Source: Ophioderma brevispina (Eukaryota; Echinodermata; Ophiuroidea; Amphilepidida; Ophiodermatidae). From it: DNA of 64,000 nt. The stretch covers positions 1-64,000 of the forward strand of contig JAMKCH010005335.1 of NCBI GenBank assembly GCA_023653785.1, written 5' to 3'. How positions within the stretch are numbered: the stretch's first letter is position 1; every line of letters begins with the position of its first letter. Below, one piece after another: positions 1 to 27,860 of this stretch. The translations under genes were made by a program, and so were the position numbers. The notes beneath the pieces are model-generated. The model did no database searches and was not told the DNA's origin. It was given only the letters and a program-made list of their open reading frames with translations.

Positions 1-520
1 TCTCGAAAAAAAAAAAAAAAAAAAATAATTTACTTCCTAGAAATGTATACTTTTACATATCATAGTCAAATATTTGTAAAGTTACAAGCGAAAACAGACA
101 CCCAGAAACTTAGGGTTAACACTGTCAATTTACAATTGGTTCAAATGTACCACATGAAAGGCCATGCATGGGTAGTAATAATGTGTTGTCATCATGTTTG
201 GTGCATGATATTGCACTATGCACTTAGTCTACTTTTCACTTAAGATTAAGGGTAAGCACAGCATCTACTCTACTGATTCCTTAACTAAATTTTCCTAAGC
301 ACTAAATAGAATTAAATTAAGGGGTATGCTGATAATGGGCTTGCCTGTACCTCAGTTCTCAGTTGTGTTTTGCTTCGAACACTTATTGTATCATAAAGAT
401 GAAATATGTGTTCTTTATTTATGTGTGTCAATTTGCCAATTATCTTATTTTCATTCAGATTTCAAAGTGCAATTAATCTTGATCACCACTACTTGTAATC
501 TTGTGATTCTCAATAAATAG

Positions 521-16097
<15,577 letters not shown>

Positions 16098-16134
16098 TAG
16101 ACAGTTTAGAGACACCAAAGATTTATGCTACCTC

Positions 16135-16140
16135 AATAAA
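16135..16140 (+). terminator. Polyadenylation signal of the ABCC gene
   Basis: AATAAA lies 38 bp after the TAG stop, giving a short 3' untranslated region. A second AATAAA-like AT-rich stretch occurs near 16230-16270, so the exact cleavage site is uncertain. Confidence 0.7.
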
Positions 16141-16678
16141 AGTGTTGTGGTTTGTATTAGTTACAGGGCCAACTGAACCATGCTGGCCATGGATGGACCA
16201 CTTTTCATTGCATATTAAAAATTATTTTTTATTAAATAAATTATTTTTGTATCATATAATTTAAATGTTTTAAATTTCTAAATGTATTTTTGAAACAGCA
16301 TCTTGTATTGATAACAGAATTTTGAAAATTGAAGGTAAGCTTGGTCGCATATGTTCATGAGTTTATTATGTTATGTCTCAAAAACAGAACCCTAAAAGCG
16401 TCTTCATTTTTACTCTTTTACTTAAATTTATGTGACTGAATGTCTACATAATATATGGAAATATTAATTCATTAGCATTTCAAAACTGAAAAAGAACTTT
16501 TCTTTGGTTTTCAAATGGCTGAGTTATACATGTAGCCACTTAATGAAAATGGCTGTTTTAGACTATGTCCAAGATACTGGCTACATGTTATATCATGTTA
16601 TGCATTTTAGCACCAAAGCTTCAGTAACTGTGGTAATTCACTTTGTATTCCTTTTTACTCATTGGTTTAATTAACAAA
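16141..16678. other. 3' flank of the ABCC gene
   Basis: AT-rich intergenic DNA without recognised repeats, promoters or coding signal. Confidence 0.5.
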
Positions 16679-17521
16679 TACATCACGGTCCTCAGACCAC
16701 TTATGTCGCCTGCCGTCGCGGTTTGTGAATGATAGGCCTCATATGACTTTTGATCTTGATATGTGACCTTTGACCTCATAAACAAATGAGGGTTTGCGTG
16801 TAATCTCCATAAACCAAGTTTGGTTTCAATTGAACTTCAACTTTTCAATTGAGGTTGATTTTACATTTTCAATCGCACTCCCCCCCCCAAAAAAAATCCA
16901 CAAAAGTGGCAAAAGGTCCACTTTTTTGTGTCGCCTGCCCTAAGGCAGGAAGACAGATAGGGATCACTTTGTCCACTGTAGTTGATGTCTGTTGTTGTTG
17001 ATGTCTGTTGTTGTTGTTGTTGTGAAAAAGGGTTAACATTTGCCTGTAATATCCTCATACTTTGATGGATTTAAACCAAACTTGGGTCACAGGTGCAATA
17101 TGGCATCCCCTATTTGTTGATGAGGTCAAAGGTCACATACCAAGGTCAAAGGTCATGTGAGGTCAAGTTGTAAAATAGGCTGAAAATATAACATTGAGCT
17201 CATTTGAAAAGTTGAAGTTCAATTGGAATCAACTTGAATCATAGGTGCAACATGGGATCCCTCATTTGTTGATGAGGTCAAAGGTCACATACCAAGGTCA
17301 AAGGTCATGTGCGGTCAAATTGTGAGATAGGCTGAAAATGTAAAATTGACCTCATTTGAAAAGTTGAAGTTCAATGGGAACTAAACTTGGTTTATGGAGT
17401 TTTACATGCAAATCCTCATTTGTTTGAGGTCCAAGGTCACATATCAAGGTCAAAGGTCATGTTAGGCCTATCATTTCTAACCGCGACGGCAGGCAACACA
17501 AGCGGTCCGAGGACCGATGTA
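16679..17521. mobile_element. TA-flanked MITE with long inverted repeats and AGGTCA arrays
   Basis: The element is bounded by TA dinucleotides. The arms (about 16681-16800 and 17395-17519) are inverted copies containing GGTCCTC(A/G)GACC, GCCTGCCGTCGCGGTT and ATGATAGGCCT. A TA target and long imperfect arms fit a Tc1/mariner-derived MITE. The interior repeats AGGTCAAAGGTCA (hexamers spaced by one base) several times, for example near 17127-17160 and 17275-17310. A truncated relative lies at 62140-62519 and an inner fragment near 52790-52910. No transposase. Confidence 0.75.
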
Positions 17522-17891
17522 TTTTGGTGAATTTTTGCATAAGGTGGTCAAAATTTAGAGAAATTTTGACAAAGTCCACTTTTTGGTGATGTGATGTTCA
17601 AAAAGTCTAAAAAAGGACCATTTTAGGGGGGTTTAGGTCCACTCCTTGTTATGCGATAAGGTATGAAAGACTTCTGTTTTGACACCGATAACACAAATAA
17701 CGAGTGAATTATAAATGTACCTGAGATGCATAGCGCGAGAAGTACATGCTGGTAAAAATTTCCAGTATGCACTTCTCACTTCACTGCTACAGAGTGAACC
17801 ACATTTGCTGATTGGTACACTGTGACATGAGGCTCCGATGTCACGCCTAGTAAATAGCGAATCACACAAAATTGGAACTAGCAAAAAGTAT

Positions 17892-18030
17892 TATTACACC
17901 TCATGAATATTCATGAACATAATCATGCTATTTCATTGGCTGATTCCTATTACGCGAACTATTTCCCTAGGGAAATAGATTGAACTGTTTCCCTACAACC
18001 TCGTCCCCAGAGTCACAGTGAGGTGTAATA
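17892..18030. mobile_element. Short inverted-repeat element, TATTACACCTCA ends
   Basis: TATTACACCTCA at 17892-17903 is exactly inverted at 18019-18030. The interior contains further small palindromes (TGAATATTCA, ATTTCCCTAGGGAAAT). It abuts the large hairpin at 18034-18195, so the two may be parts of one composite element. Confidence 0.55.
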
Positions 18031-18033
18031 AAA

Positions 18034-18195
18034 CAAATACTACATGGTTTATATCGGGAAATAGGGCACACTATTTATCCTTGGTACTGGCTACGGGCCT
18101 ATCACCCCTCACCCTTTGGGTTCGGGGTGATAGGCCCGTAGCCAGTACCTCGGGAAAATAGTGTGCCCTATTTCCCTCTTACCATGTAGTATTTG
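18034..18195. repeat. Long near-perfect hairpin
   Basis: The arms 18034-18108 and 18124-18195 are inverted copies (CAAATACTACATGGT ... CCATGTAGTATTTG at the ends, ATCACCCC/GGGGTGAT at the tip) with a loop of about 15 nt. It may be a recently formed or actively mobilised palindromic MITE, or a cruciform-prone site. Confidence 0.8.
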
Positions 18196-20084
18196 TATAC
18201 TGTCAGAGGACTATAGTCAGGGACAGAATAAGGTGACCAATTGTGCATTTGGCATAATTTGACGTTGCAGAACAAATGTTGGCTGTGAGTAATAATCTGT
18301 GAACCAATGCTCTAATTAAGCATCGACCATTGCCGCAGTGCCCCATTGAATGGCCGTGATGCCCACTGTATTTCTGTAAAAAGTCATGGCCACGATGGCC
18401 GTGCCCTATTTTCACAGTGGCCTTCTGCACCACGATGTCCGAGATCCTGATCACAAGCAAAATGTGCGGCGTTACAAGCATTTGTTCACCATTTCATTGC
18501 GACTTTCATACCTTGGTATCGCAGCATTATCCCATAACAATATTTTCATAGCGCCATTCATTTCAGTCTATTAACTTTCCCCATATAGGATTTGTATGGA
18601 TGCGCAGGAGACGGTTTCGCAGTTAAGGCTGCCATTTTCCCCATTTTCTGCGCATAAAAGAGGTGATGAAATTGTGTCAGTGTCAGATGAAGGTCACAGG
18701 ATCAGGATCATATTTACATTTACCAATTGTAATTCAATTTATGGAAATTTATTGCCGATAGATTATTTTCTTTGATTGGCTAACATAGTCCAAAAGCTTG
18801 CAGTATAAATATTAATGAAGAAGTCAACCCGCAAGTTTGATGCCCTAAAATTGAAGTAAACATCGGGGATAGTTGTGAAAGAGTGTATCTTTTGTTAATG
18901 AAAGAAGGTGGTCTTCATATTCAGATAGAAGCATGGCATCAACATTTCATTGAATTTCTCTGTTTAGCAGTATTTTAGCTTCAAATTAACAAGCTGGTAA
19001 GGTGGGTTTCAGCGAAATTAACATTGATACATGTACAGTACACGTGTATGCAATCTGGCGTGATCGAATTGCAGACTACTGTCAATGTACATCCAATACT
19101 CACATGGGTCAATTTCGGGTTCGGGTGTGGCAAATATGTGTTTTATCGGATTTTTGCTTTTTCCACTTAAAAAATGGTGTCTTTTATGAAGTCTAATCAC
19201 TACAAATTACTAGTAGTACACTCTTATATTTGAAATAAACATAGGTATGCTTATCTCATGTTATAATCCACAGACTGAGAAAACTAGACTGATTAAACTC
19301 ATAGCATACATGTAGCATGGGCTTTATTTTTTGCCATGCAGCGATGATGCTTTTATCCAAACAGCACGCTTTTTTCGGAGACGTGTACTCTGCCATCCAA
19401 TCACATGCCAGGTGCGGCTAGTATGATCCGATGATGTAATGTAATGTTCACTGGAATGCATGAACTAAAATAGATCAATGAATAAACCAAACTGTTACCT
19501 GTACGATCTGCGATGCATTTTCGTGTTGATATTTTGGGATATTAATATTGATCGTGAATTTATTTCATGACAAATGCGGAATTGTGTTTTGGCCGTGATA
19601 CCCCAGCACATGGCCTTGATGCCCCTCAGATATTTTCCTTATCCAAGGCCACGTGGCCTTGCCCCAATTTAGTAGTAATTTGAGGCCTGCTGTGAACTGT
19701 TAGAGCTTATTTTAGACAGAAAGTTTACTTTCATGAATTTTGTCCGTGAGTTGAAAACTGATATTTTTTTACATTTTAAATCATATTCTGTTTGAACATG
19801 CCCGTCCATACTGCACATTAGAACCAATCACGGTCTGTGCCACACTGATTGACAAACCTTGACATACACACACTAAATCTGTCCAATGACTAGAGTTATA
19901 TAACCAGATGTTTCCCTGTATGATTCAGATGCAGCAGTGTTCCCAACTTGAATGTCTATATATTTACCTGGTAAAAACAAAATTAGTGATTAGTTAACTG
20001 TATTTGTAATAGGGAGTAGTGTTAGTATTTTTTATTTATATCTTATTTTTGTACTTGGTAAGTTAATTTATATTTAGGAAATTC
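18196..20084. other. Intergenic DNA with weak GGCC-rich repeats
   Basis: The region is AT-rich. Words of the form GGCC(G/T)TGATGCCC and ATGGCCNTG recur near 18340-18420 and 19590-19665, hinting at an old dispersed repeat. No coding exon was recognised on either strand. Confidence 0.35.
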
Positions 20085-20735
20085 TTAAAGGAAATATGTC
20101 ATGATTCTGAATATTTGGAAAATTTGGTATGGATGGAAAGCTTAAGTAACGTAGATTACATATAAATCAAAATAAGTTGAAAATTGTCCACATTTGTTGA
20201 GTATTTGCCCTTTTAATTTTCCGCCCAATAGCTTACTCGAAAACGATTCCGACAAATCCACATCGCAGGCAAATGGTGACGTCAAAGTGATGACCATCCA
20301 TAATTTACGTCGTTGTGACCATCATATCGCAGTGTTGCCACTTTCCTATAACTGCGATCGATGTGTTTTTATATCAATAATAATTAAAACACAACGAAAT
20401 GAAACAAAATATGTCATTCTGTAACTTATTTTCAAAATTTATTATTACTTTCATTAATCCATCAATATTACAGTGTCAGCAATAACAATTCGAGTCAACA
20501 CGATGTTTTGGTCATCACTTTGACATCACGAGGAGAGCAAAATTGGGCGCTTTTGATCAATGAAGCCGTGGCGAAAATCCGCCCGTTGTCAAAAAAGCAA
20601 AAATTAAAATGCCTCTATTTTGTTAATTTTACATCAAATTGTATTATTTTTTCGGGAATTTGTGATTTATGTACATATATTATATGAATGTAAGTCAAAC
20701 TGAGCTTGACAAAAATCTTGACATATTTCCTTTAA
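20085..20735. mobile_element. TTAA-flanked element, AGGAAATATGTCA ends
   Basis: TTAA at 20085-20088 and 20732-20735, with perfect inverted repeats of at least 18 bp (CTTAAAGGAAATATGTCA and its complement). About 650 bp, no transposase recognised. Its right half was captured in the tandem duplication that follows and recurs at about 21401-21662. Confidence 0.75.
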
Positions 20736-22279
20736 GTTATATATACTTTCTTCTGTTTAATTTTTTGCTTATCTTACTTTGACTTGTCAACTTAATAGAC
20801 ATTTTTCAGTATTTTCAAAACTTTAATCAGTATTTTCCATACAAAATCAGTATTGACTATTCTCAAAACTTTGACAGTACTTGGCACTAGTATTTTTCAG
20901 AATTGTCAGTATTCTTGAGTGATTCAGAGCTCTGTTCAGATGATGTGACCAAGCCTCATTCAAGATGCCAAATTCTGAACTGAAAATAGATACAACAATA
21001 AGGCTTTTTACACTGAGCCGGTGATTGATCAACTTTTGCGATCGATCACCGTCTGTAGACTTAAAACCAGCCACCAAATTCATTATAATACTTCGTCAAC
21101 TCTGACACACATATCGCTGTTGTGCTTCCTCAAATAACAGCACACATATTCGTCACCTAAATGCACTTACGTAGGAGTCTATATTTGACATGTTGAATTT
21201 CCGTACTCAGTCCGTTCAATTTCACGAGCAGAAAACTCACAATTTCTGTGCGGAAACAAATCAAGGTGACAAGTCATATCACTTAAAGATGGCCATGTAC
21301 CTCGGCATTAAAAAAGTCAACTTCAACCACTTCAGCCGTAAAAGCCTCAAAAAGAAATATTTTGTGCAAGCAGAAGCTCATAAAAAAAAAAAAAAAAAAA
21401 ACATTAATCCATCAATATTACAGTGTCAGCAATAACAATTCGAGTCAACATGATGTTTTGGCAAAATTGGGCGCTTTTGATCAATGAAGCTGTGGCGAAA
21501 ATCCGCCCGTTGTCAAAAAAGCAAAAATTAAAATGCCTCTATTTTGTTAATTTTACATCAAATTGTATTATTTTTTCGGGAATTTGTGATGTATGTACAT
21601 ATATTTTATGAATGTAAGTCAAACTGAGCTTGACAAAAATCTTGACATATTTCCTTTAAGTTATATATACTTTCTTCTGTTTAATTTTTTGCTTATCTTA
21701 CTTTTACAGACTTGTCAACTTAATAGACATTTTTCAGTATTTTCAAAACTTTAATCAGTATTTTCCATACAAAATCAGTATTGACTATTCTCAAAACTTT
21801 GACAGTACTCGGCACTAGTATTTTTCAGAATTGTCAGTATTCTTGAGTGATTCAGAGCTCTGTTCAGATGATGTGACCTATAGATACAACAATAAGGCTT
21901 TTTACACTGAGCCGGTGATTGATCAACTTTTGCGATCGATCACCGTCTTTAGACTTAAAACCAGCCACCAAATTCATTATAATACTTCGTCAACTCTGAC
22001 ACACATATCGCTGTTGTGCTTCCTCAAATAACAGCACACATATTCGTCACCTCCTAAAAGGCACTTACGTAGGAGCTATTGACATGTTGAATTTATTTAC
22101 TCAGTCCATTCAATTTCACGAGCGTAAAACTCATAATTTCGTGCGGAAACAAATCAAAAGGTGACACGTCATACACTTAAAGATGGCCATGTACTTTCGC
22201 ATTAAAAAAGTCAACTTCAACCCTTCAGCCGTTTAAAGCATCAAAAAAGAAATGATTTTGTGCAAAGCAGAAGATCATG
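20452..22279 (+). repeat. Tandem duplication, units 20452-21380 and 21401-22279, joined by poly(A)
   Basis: Both units start at CATTAATCCATCAATATTACAG and end around GCAGAAG(C/A)TCAT. The junction is a run of about 20 A (21381-21400). The copies differ by short internal deletions (TCATCACTTTGACATC... in unit 1 only, and about 30 bp near 20950-20985) plus substitutions. Both contain a GATCGATCACCGTC palindrome. Short open frames in both are unremarkable. Confidence 0.8.
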
Positions 22280-22886
22280 AAATCCTTCTGTGGAAAGTTT
22301 ACATCGTAACTAAGGAGCTATTGCGCAGTTCCTCTAGTATCAGAACAACGGCTGCATAGGTCTCAAAAAACGGCTATCGATCGCAAAAGTGATCGATCAA
22401 CGGTCAGTGATGAAAAGCATTAATGAACTACTAACTGGAAGTACTGGGCATTGTGTTAGTACAGTACTACGGTTATAGGCACATTGCAATTGCATTATGG
22501 GATTGGTTGAAAACACCCATGGGTTTACTGTTGTTATGAGCTTATATGAACAATTAATGTATAAGGGTTTGAATATTTGTTTGTGTAACTACAGATGTAG
22601 ATGTCACATATTTTGTGATTTAAATGTCATAATGAACTAATTCTGTGGCAAGTTTGGGATTGTTTGAGAGTATTTCTGTTGTCTACCATACATAGTTCCA
22701 AAATTTATGGTAACCACGACCTATCTTAGTAATGGACATAATTCATGGCGTCGTGCAAGTTACAAAAGACCAAGACTCGTCACAGCGAGCAATTGGCTGC
22801 GCGACACCGTATTTTGACCCAAGATTCAAAGTGTTACACATACTCACAAGCGGAAATCACTCGCTACGAGTGTAGTATATCGTGGC

Positions 22887-23361
22887 TTAAAGGACGACCC
22901 ATATAACCAATAATATTATATAATAAACTCTATAAAATTAATTGACCACATATCGAGTGGTTGCATCGAAAAAAAAACACATTATATTGACTATAACAAT
23001 GAATTAAAACCATCTAGTTTGACCATTGTGCTTTTTAAAAAATTGCGCTAGTGTGTAACGTGTTATGCATACGGATGCACGTTGGAAGTCATACATGCCA
23101 CCAAAAATACACATTATTAAAGCGTCGCATGTGACAGTGTATATGACGCTACTGTGCCATTGTATCGCATCATAACCCATCCTATAAGTATCCCATTATA
23201 CACTAGCGCGAATTTCACATAGCGCATGGTCAGGACAAAATGGTTTTAATTCATTCTTAGGGTTATATAATTCCGTTATCCATGAAACTACTCAATATGT
23301 GTTCAATAATTAGTTCATGGCGTATATTGTATAAGTTATTTTTAGTTCAGGTTCTCCTTAA
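22887..23361. mobile_element. Possible TTAA-flanked element with inner inverted arms
   Basis: Left TTAAAGGACGACCCATATAACC and right GGTTCTCCTTAA are only partly complementary, but inner arms near 23001-23060 and 23200-23265 (GAATTAAAACCAT, ACCATTGTGC/GCGCATGGT) are clearly inverted. An old, decayed MITE is the likeliest reading. Confidence 0.45.
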
Positions 23362-23924
23362 GAAATGCAAGAGTGAAAGGCAACAAATACGGCTGACCTG
23401 TGCAATTCTGTGAGCACACAAATGCCGCTAAAAACTTGCTGAAACACTATCCGACACTAAAGCTATGGGTGTCGGTCTCTCGAAACGTCAGACCCGGAAG
23501 TAAATTCACTTCCGAGGTCTGATGTGTCGAGGTCTGATGTTTCTATACACCCGGGGGGATGTCTAGAAACATCAGACCTCGAAACAACAGACCTCAGACC
23601 GGAAGTGATTTTTTTTTGGCCGAAGTCAACATTTACTTCCGGGTCTGATTTTCGGGTCCTGAATGCTTCTAGACAACCCGTGGGGGGGGGGGAGATTCCT
23701 AGAAACATCAGACCTCGAAACATCAGACCTCATACCCGGGTGATGTCTAGAAACTCAGACCTTGAAACATCAACCGCGAATTAATTTTCACTTCCGGTCT
23801 GAGGTCTTATTTTCGAGTGCGGATGTTTCGTCCAGACATCCACCCCGGGTGTCCTAGAAACTCAACCTCAAACATCAAAGACCCGGAAATAAAAGTGTGA
23901 CTTCGAAGTCAAATGTATTCCTCC

Positions 23925-25016
23925 CCGAATTCAGCAGTTCACTTCTGGGCCTGATTTTTGAAATTCAAGTAGACCCTCCCCGTGCCGTGACATGGAGGAG
24001 GAGTTGTCCTTGCCTGGTTTTCTGGCCGCTTAAATTGAGTGGGGCCGACCAGTCAGAAAGAGAAAGGGACGATATGGCCGGGGGGGCGGTGGAAGTGTCC
24101 TCCCTTTAAACGGGCAAAATCTTTTGCAACGGTTCGCTTCTCAAGTACCACATTTTCCCATGCAATTCAATTTAGATAAACAATTTGAATTACAAGTGGT
24201 AGGGGGGGGGGGGGGGGGGGGGGGGGGGGTGGTACCTTCAATAATTCATGGCCAAAAACCCGTTTTACAAACCGGTGTGGTGTGCGGGAGGTATGTGAGT
24301 TTGGAGTATTTAGTTTTCAAGACATGTTTTTCTATGAATATAGAAGAGAACCACCGATTTACATTGCAAGTGTAATTAAATAAAAACTTAACTGATTGGT
24401 AGGCAAGGTTAAATTTTTAAAATGGGGACTTTTGGAACTACCTTTATATGAAATGCGGGCTTGTGGAAACTGGAGTTTGAGTAAATGATATGCTTGGTGA
24501 GCGGCTAGTAAGTAGTGAAACGGGTGTATTTAGCAACGCACGGTCCATTTGTTCCAAGTTGGGGTCCACGTCCAGGCAATCTCCCCTGTATGGCCATAAA
24601 GAATAGCCGGATTTGTTTTCTATCTACTTTTTCTTTTTCATTTTTTTTTTTTTAACTTACAAAACTTCTCACACAACGGGTAACTAGTCAACAATTCCAT
24701 GGCCAGTCTCCTCCCCATGTTTTAAGGAGCGTGGTTTCCACCTCTTAGGACAGAAAAGAAAATTTCCTTCACCTCCCTCCCATTTTGGAAGTCAATTCCC
24801 TCCGGGTCTGAGGTCTGATTTTCGAGTTCTGATGTTTTCTAGCCATCCCCCCGGGTGTCTAGGAACATCAGACCTCGAAACAATGATCAGACCCGGAAGT
24901 AAATTCACTTTCCGGGTTCTGAGGTCTGATGTTTCGAGGTCTGATGTTTCTAGACACCCGGGGGGATGTCCTAGAAACATCAGACCTCGAAACACCAGAC
25001 CTCAGACCCGGAAGTG

Positions 25017-25051
<35 letters not shown>

Positions 25052-26235
25052 TGTTTTTTCTAGGTCTGATGTTTCAGACACCCGGGGTATGTCTAGAACA
25101 TCAGACCTCGAAACCACATACCTCATACCCGGAAGTGATTTTTTTTGCCGAAGTCACATTTTTACTTCCGGGCTATGTTTTCGAGTCTTGAGTTTCTAGA
25201 CAAAAACAAAAACCCGGGGATGTCTAGAAACATCAGACCTTGAAAACATTCAGACCTCAGACCCGGGGGATGTCTAGAAACATCGGACCTTGAAACATCA
25301 GAACCCGGAAGTAATTTCACTTCTGGGTCTGAGGTCCTGATGTTTCGAGGTCTGATGGTTCTAGACCTCCCCCCCCCGGTGTCAGAAACATCAGACCTCG
25401 AAACATCAGACCCGGAACTTAAGTAAAATGTTGACTTCGCAGTCAAAAACGTTTCCCCGAAGTCAGCATTTCACTTCTGGGTCTGATGTTTTGAAATTCA
25501 AGTAGACCCTCACCGGGTGCCGTGATCCGGAGGAGGAGTTTGCCCTGGTTTTCTGCCGGCTAAATTGAGGGGGCCGGCCAGTCGAAAGAGAAAGGGACGA
25601 TATGACCGGGGTGCGGTAGGAGGTGTCCTCCCTTTACGGGCAAAACTTTGCAACGTTCGCTTACTAAGACACATTTTTTCCCATGCATGCAACTTTATAG
25701 AAACAATTTGAATTACAAGTGGTTGGTAAACTTCATAATTCATGGCCAACCGTTTTACAAAACGTTGTGGGTGTCGGAGGTATGTAAGTTTTGGAGTACT
25801 TTAGTTTTACTTCACGACATGTTTTTTCTATGAATATTAAAAGTGATGACCCGATTTAAAATTGCAAGTTTAATTCTAAAAAACTTAACTGATTAGGTAG
25901 GCATAAGGTTAAATGTTTAAAATTGGACTTTTGAATACCTTTTATCTGAAATGCTGGCTTGTGTAAGCTGATTTTGAGTAAAATGAATGCTTGGTGAGCG
26001 GCTAGTAAGTAGTGAAATGGGTGTATTAGCAACGCACGTCCATTTGGTCCAAGTTGGGGTCAAGTCCATGGCAACTACCCTTGTACGCCTGGAAGAATAG
26101 CAGGATTTGTTTTTCCGACTTACAAAATTTCTCAAACAGACGGGTAAGTAGTCAACAATTCCAGGGCCAGTCACCCCCTGTTTTAAGGAAGCGTGGGTCC
26201 ACTCTTCTTAGTACAGAAAATAAAATTTCCTCCCA
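23925..26235 (+). repeat. Duplicated spacer, units 23925-24780 and 25455-26235
   Basis: The units share the order AAATTCAAGTAGACCCTC, GGAGGAGGAGTT, AAAGAGAAAGGGACGATATG, CTCCCTTTA, TTTGAATTACAAGTGGT and GGTGAGCGGCTAGTAAGTAGTGAAA. Unit 1 holds a 28-base G run (24202-24229) missing from unit 2. Differences are mostly single-base indels. No protein was recognised. Confidence 0.8.
24202..24229. repeat. Poly(G) tract of about 28 bases
   Basis: A homopolymer inside the duplicated spacer, absent from its second copy. It could form a G-quadruplex on the plus strand, or be an assembly artefact. Confidence 0.8.
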
Positions 26236-26639
26236 TTTTGAAGTCACTTACGGGGTCTGAGGTCTGATGTTTCGAGGTCTGATGTTTCAGACCATCCCCC
26301 CGGGTTGTCTCGACAACATCAGACATCGAAAACATCCGAACCTGAAGTAACTTCACTTCCGGGTCTGAGGTCTTATGTTTCGAGAGTCTATGATGTTTAT
26401 AGACATCCCCCCAGCGGTGTCTAGAAAACATCAGACCGGAGTAAAAATGTGGACTTCGGCACAAAAAAAAAAAAATAACTTCCGGGTCTGAGGTCTGTTG
26501 TTTCGAGTTGTTGTTTCTAGACATACCCCGGGTTGGTCAAGAACATAAGGACCCGAGTGGAATTTACTCCAGGTCGGTGTTATGAGGTCTTGGTTCGAGG
26601 TCTGATGTTTCGAGACACCCTAAATCTATGTAGGATGTA

Positions 26640-27569
26640 GTGTCTGTAGAGCCAATGCTTATCTGAATATAACATTTTCACGAAGAAAACCCAAAATAAC
26701 AGTGAAATCGTCATTTGAATTTGAATTCCTAGTTTTGCTACAACTTCATACACGGAATTGTTGTGGGGAACTGTTTTTTTTTTTTTTCAATGCACTGTAT
26801 GAGTACAAAGGTCAGGTCACATGGCTGTCTAATTACAAATTATGCAAAGAGAGAAAGACATGATTTTTCCAACCTCACATTTATTCATTTTAGTGTGGAT
26901 TTCTTGATTTTTAGTGATATTTATATTGATGTCCTACAATCAACAAAATATAAAGAAGGGTTTTGTGCCTGATTCCAGTCAGTCACTAGGTAGCTGATAA
27001 TGAAGGCATTCACCCAATGCCCATCTGTCCACGACCGAACACTTTACGATAGAGCTCAAACATAGATATGGTTTGGATTTCGTGAATATTATTGATTTTC
27101 ATAATTTTTAACTAAAACATTCTTGTATTTTACAGAAATGACATCCGATATTTTAATTCTTGAACCAAAACCAAAAGTGCAAAAATAAAAAAAATAAACA
27201 CTTTTTTTTAAAGACATGCCTCCTTTCCATCTACCACAATGCCTGTTTAGTTAACATTTGAATCATTTTGCAACTTATAACGTTGATATCATAAATCTTT
27301 CTGTTTGGTGCTACTTTCATTAGGTTATATTCATTCATGCCCAAAATTGTTTACCAAAACTCTCTAAAACATTCACAAATTTTGATAACACTATAACTTT
27401 CACAGTGTTCAATCTGAGATACCAACCGTATATCATCTCAGTTTCAGAGGACTCGCCTTGGTCAGTGCAATTGGGAGTGGTGGTGGTTTTGAAATGGTAG
27501 TCCCGGCCTGCTTTATTAGACCATGGAGTTGTTTACCCATTGTTATGACTTGATTCAACACTGCATCGG
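26640..27569. other. Intergenic stretch without recognised features
   Basis: AT-rich, with T runs near 26774-26788. No gene or repeat structure was recognised. Confidence 0.4.
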
Positions 27570-27790
27570 CTGCTGTTTGTTAGTCATAGAAAACCGGCAA
27601 ACATGATTCTAATTTTCATGAGACAAGTTGCTACCACTCCAATTGTTTTATAAATCTGTCATTAAATTCTTACCTATTTTGGCCTGCTGTGTGTTTAGTC
27701 ATAGAACAACAGCAAACATGCTTTTATTTTCATGAGACCATTTGCTACCCCGCCTTGTTTTATAATATGTCAGTAAAATTTTACCGATAT
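27570..27790 (+). repeat. Two-unit tandem repeat of about 113 bp
   Basis: Units at 27570-27682 and 27684-27790 share CTGCTGT, TTAGTCATAGAA, GCAAACATG, ATTTTCATGAGAC and TTGCTACC, with TGTTTTATAA near the end. It is an internal repeat of an element that ends in the LINE/SINE-like tail immediately downstream. Confidence 0.7.
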
Positions 27791-27792
27791 TG

Positions 27793-27860
27793 CCTTTTAT
27801 GTACGCGTTCCAAGTAACAAAGGCGCTATACAATGTGTATATATTATTTATTATTATATA
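27793..27860 (+). mobile_element. L2/CR1-type 3' tail
   Basis: TACGCGTTCCAAGTAACAAA is followed by GGCGCTATACAATG and (TATT)-rich tail ATTATTTATTATTATA. This is the usual 3' end of L2/CR1-type LINEs and the SINEs that borrow their tail; it matches the tail of the insertion at 10417-11034 in orientation-corrected form. The upstream body is not recognisable. Confidence 0.5.

Larger units (their letters stand above)
23480..26620. repeat. Palindromic CCCGGG/CATCAGACCTCG repeat cluster
   Basis: Words such as GAAACATCAGACCTCG, GTCTGATGTTTC, TCTAGACA and ACCCGGGG, together with AGACCCGGAAGT, recur dozens of times in both orientations, centred on CCCGGG. They are concentrated at 23480-23900, 24800-25420 and 26240-26620. 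Adjacent inverted words create many overlapping hairpins. The cluster surrounds two copies of a non-repetitive spacer (23925-24780 and 25455-26235). It resembles a DNA-transposon-derived minisatellite. Single-base indels between units may be sequencing error. Confidence 0.8.

Noticed and set aside
23480..26620. Regular short repeats that could be mistaken for a CRISPR array
   Set aside because: Repeats occur in both orientations with irregular spacing, in a spliced eukaryotic context; no cas genes.
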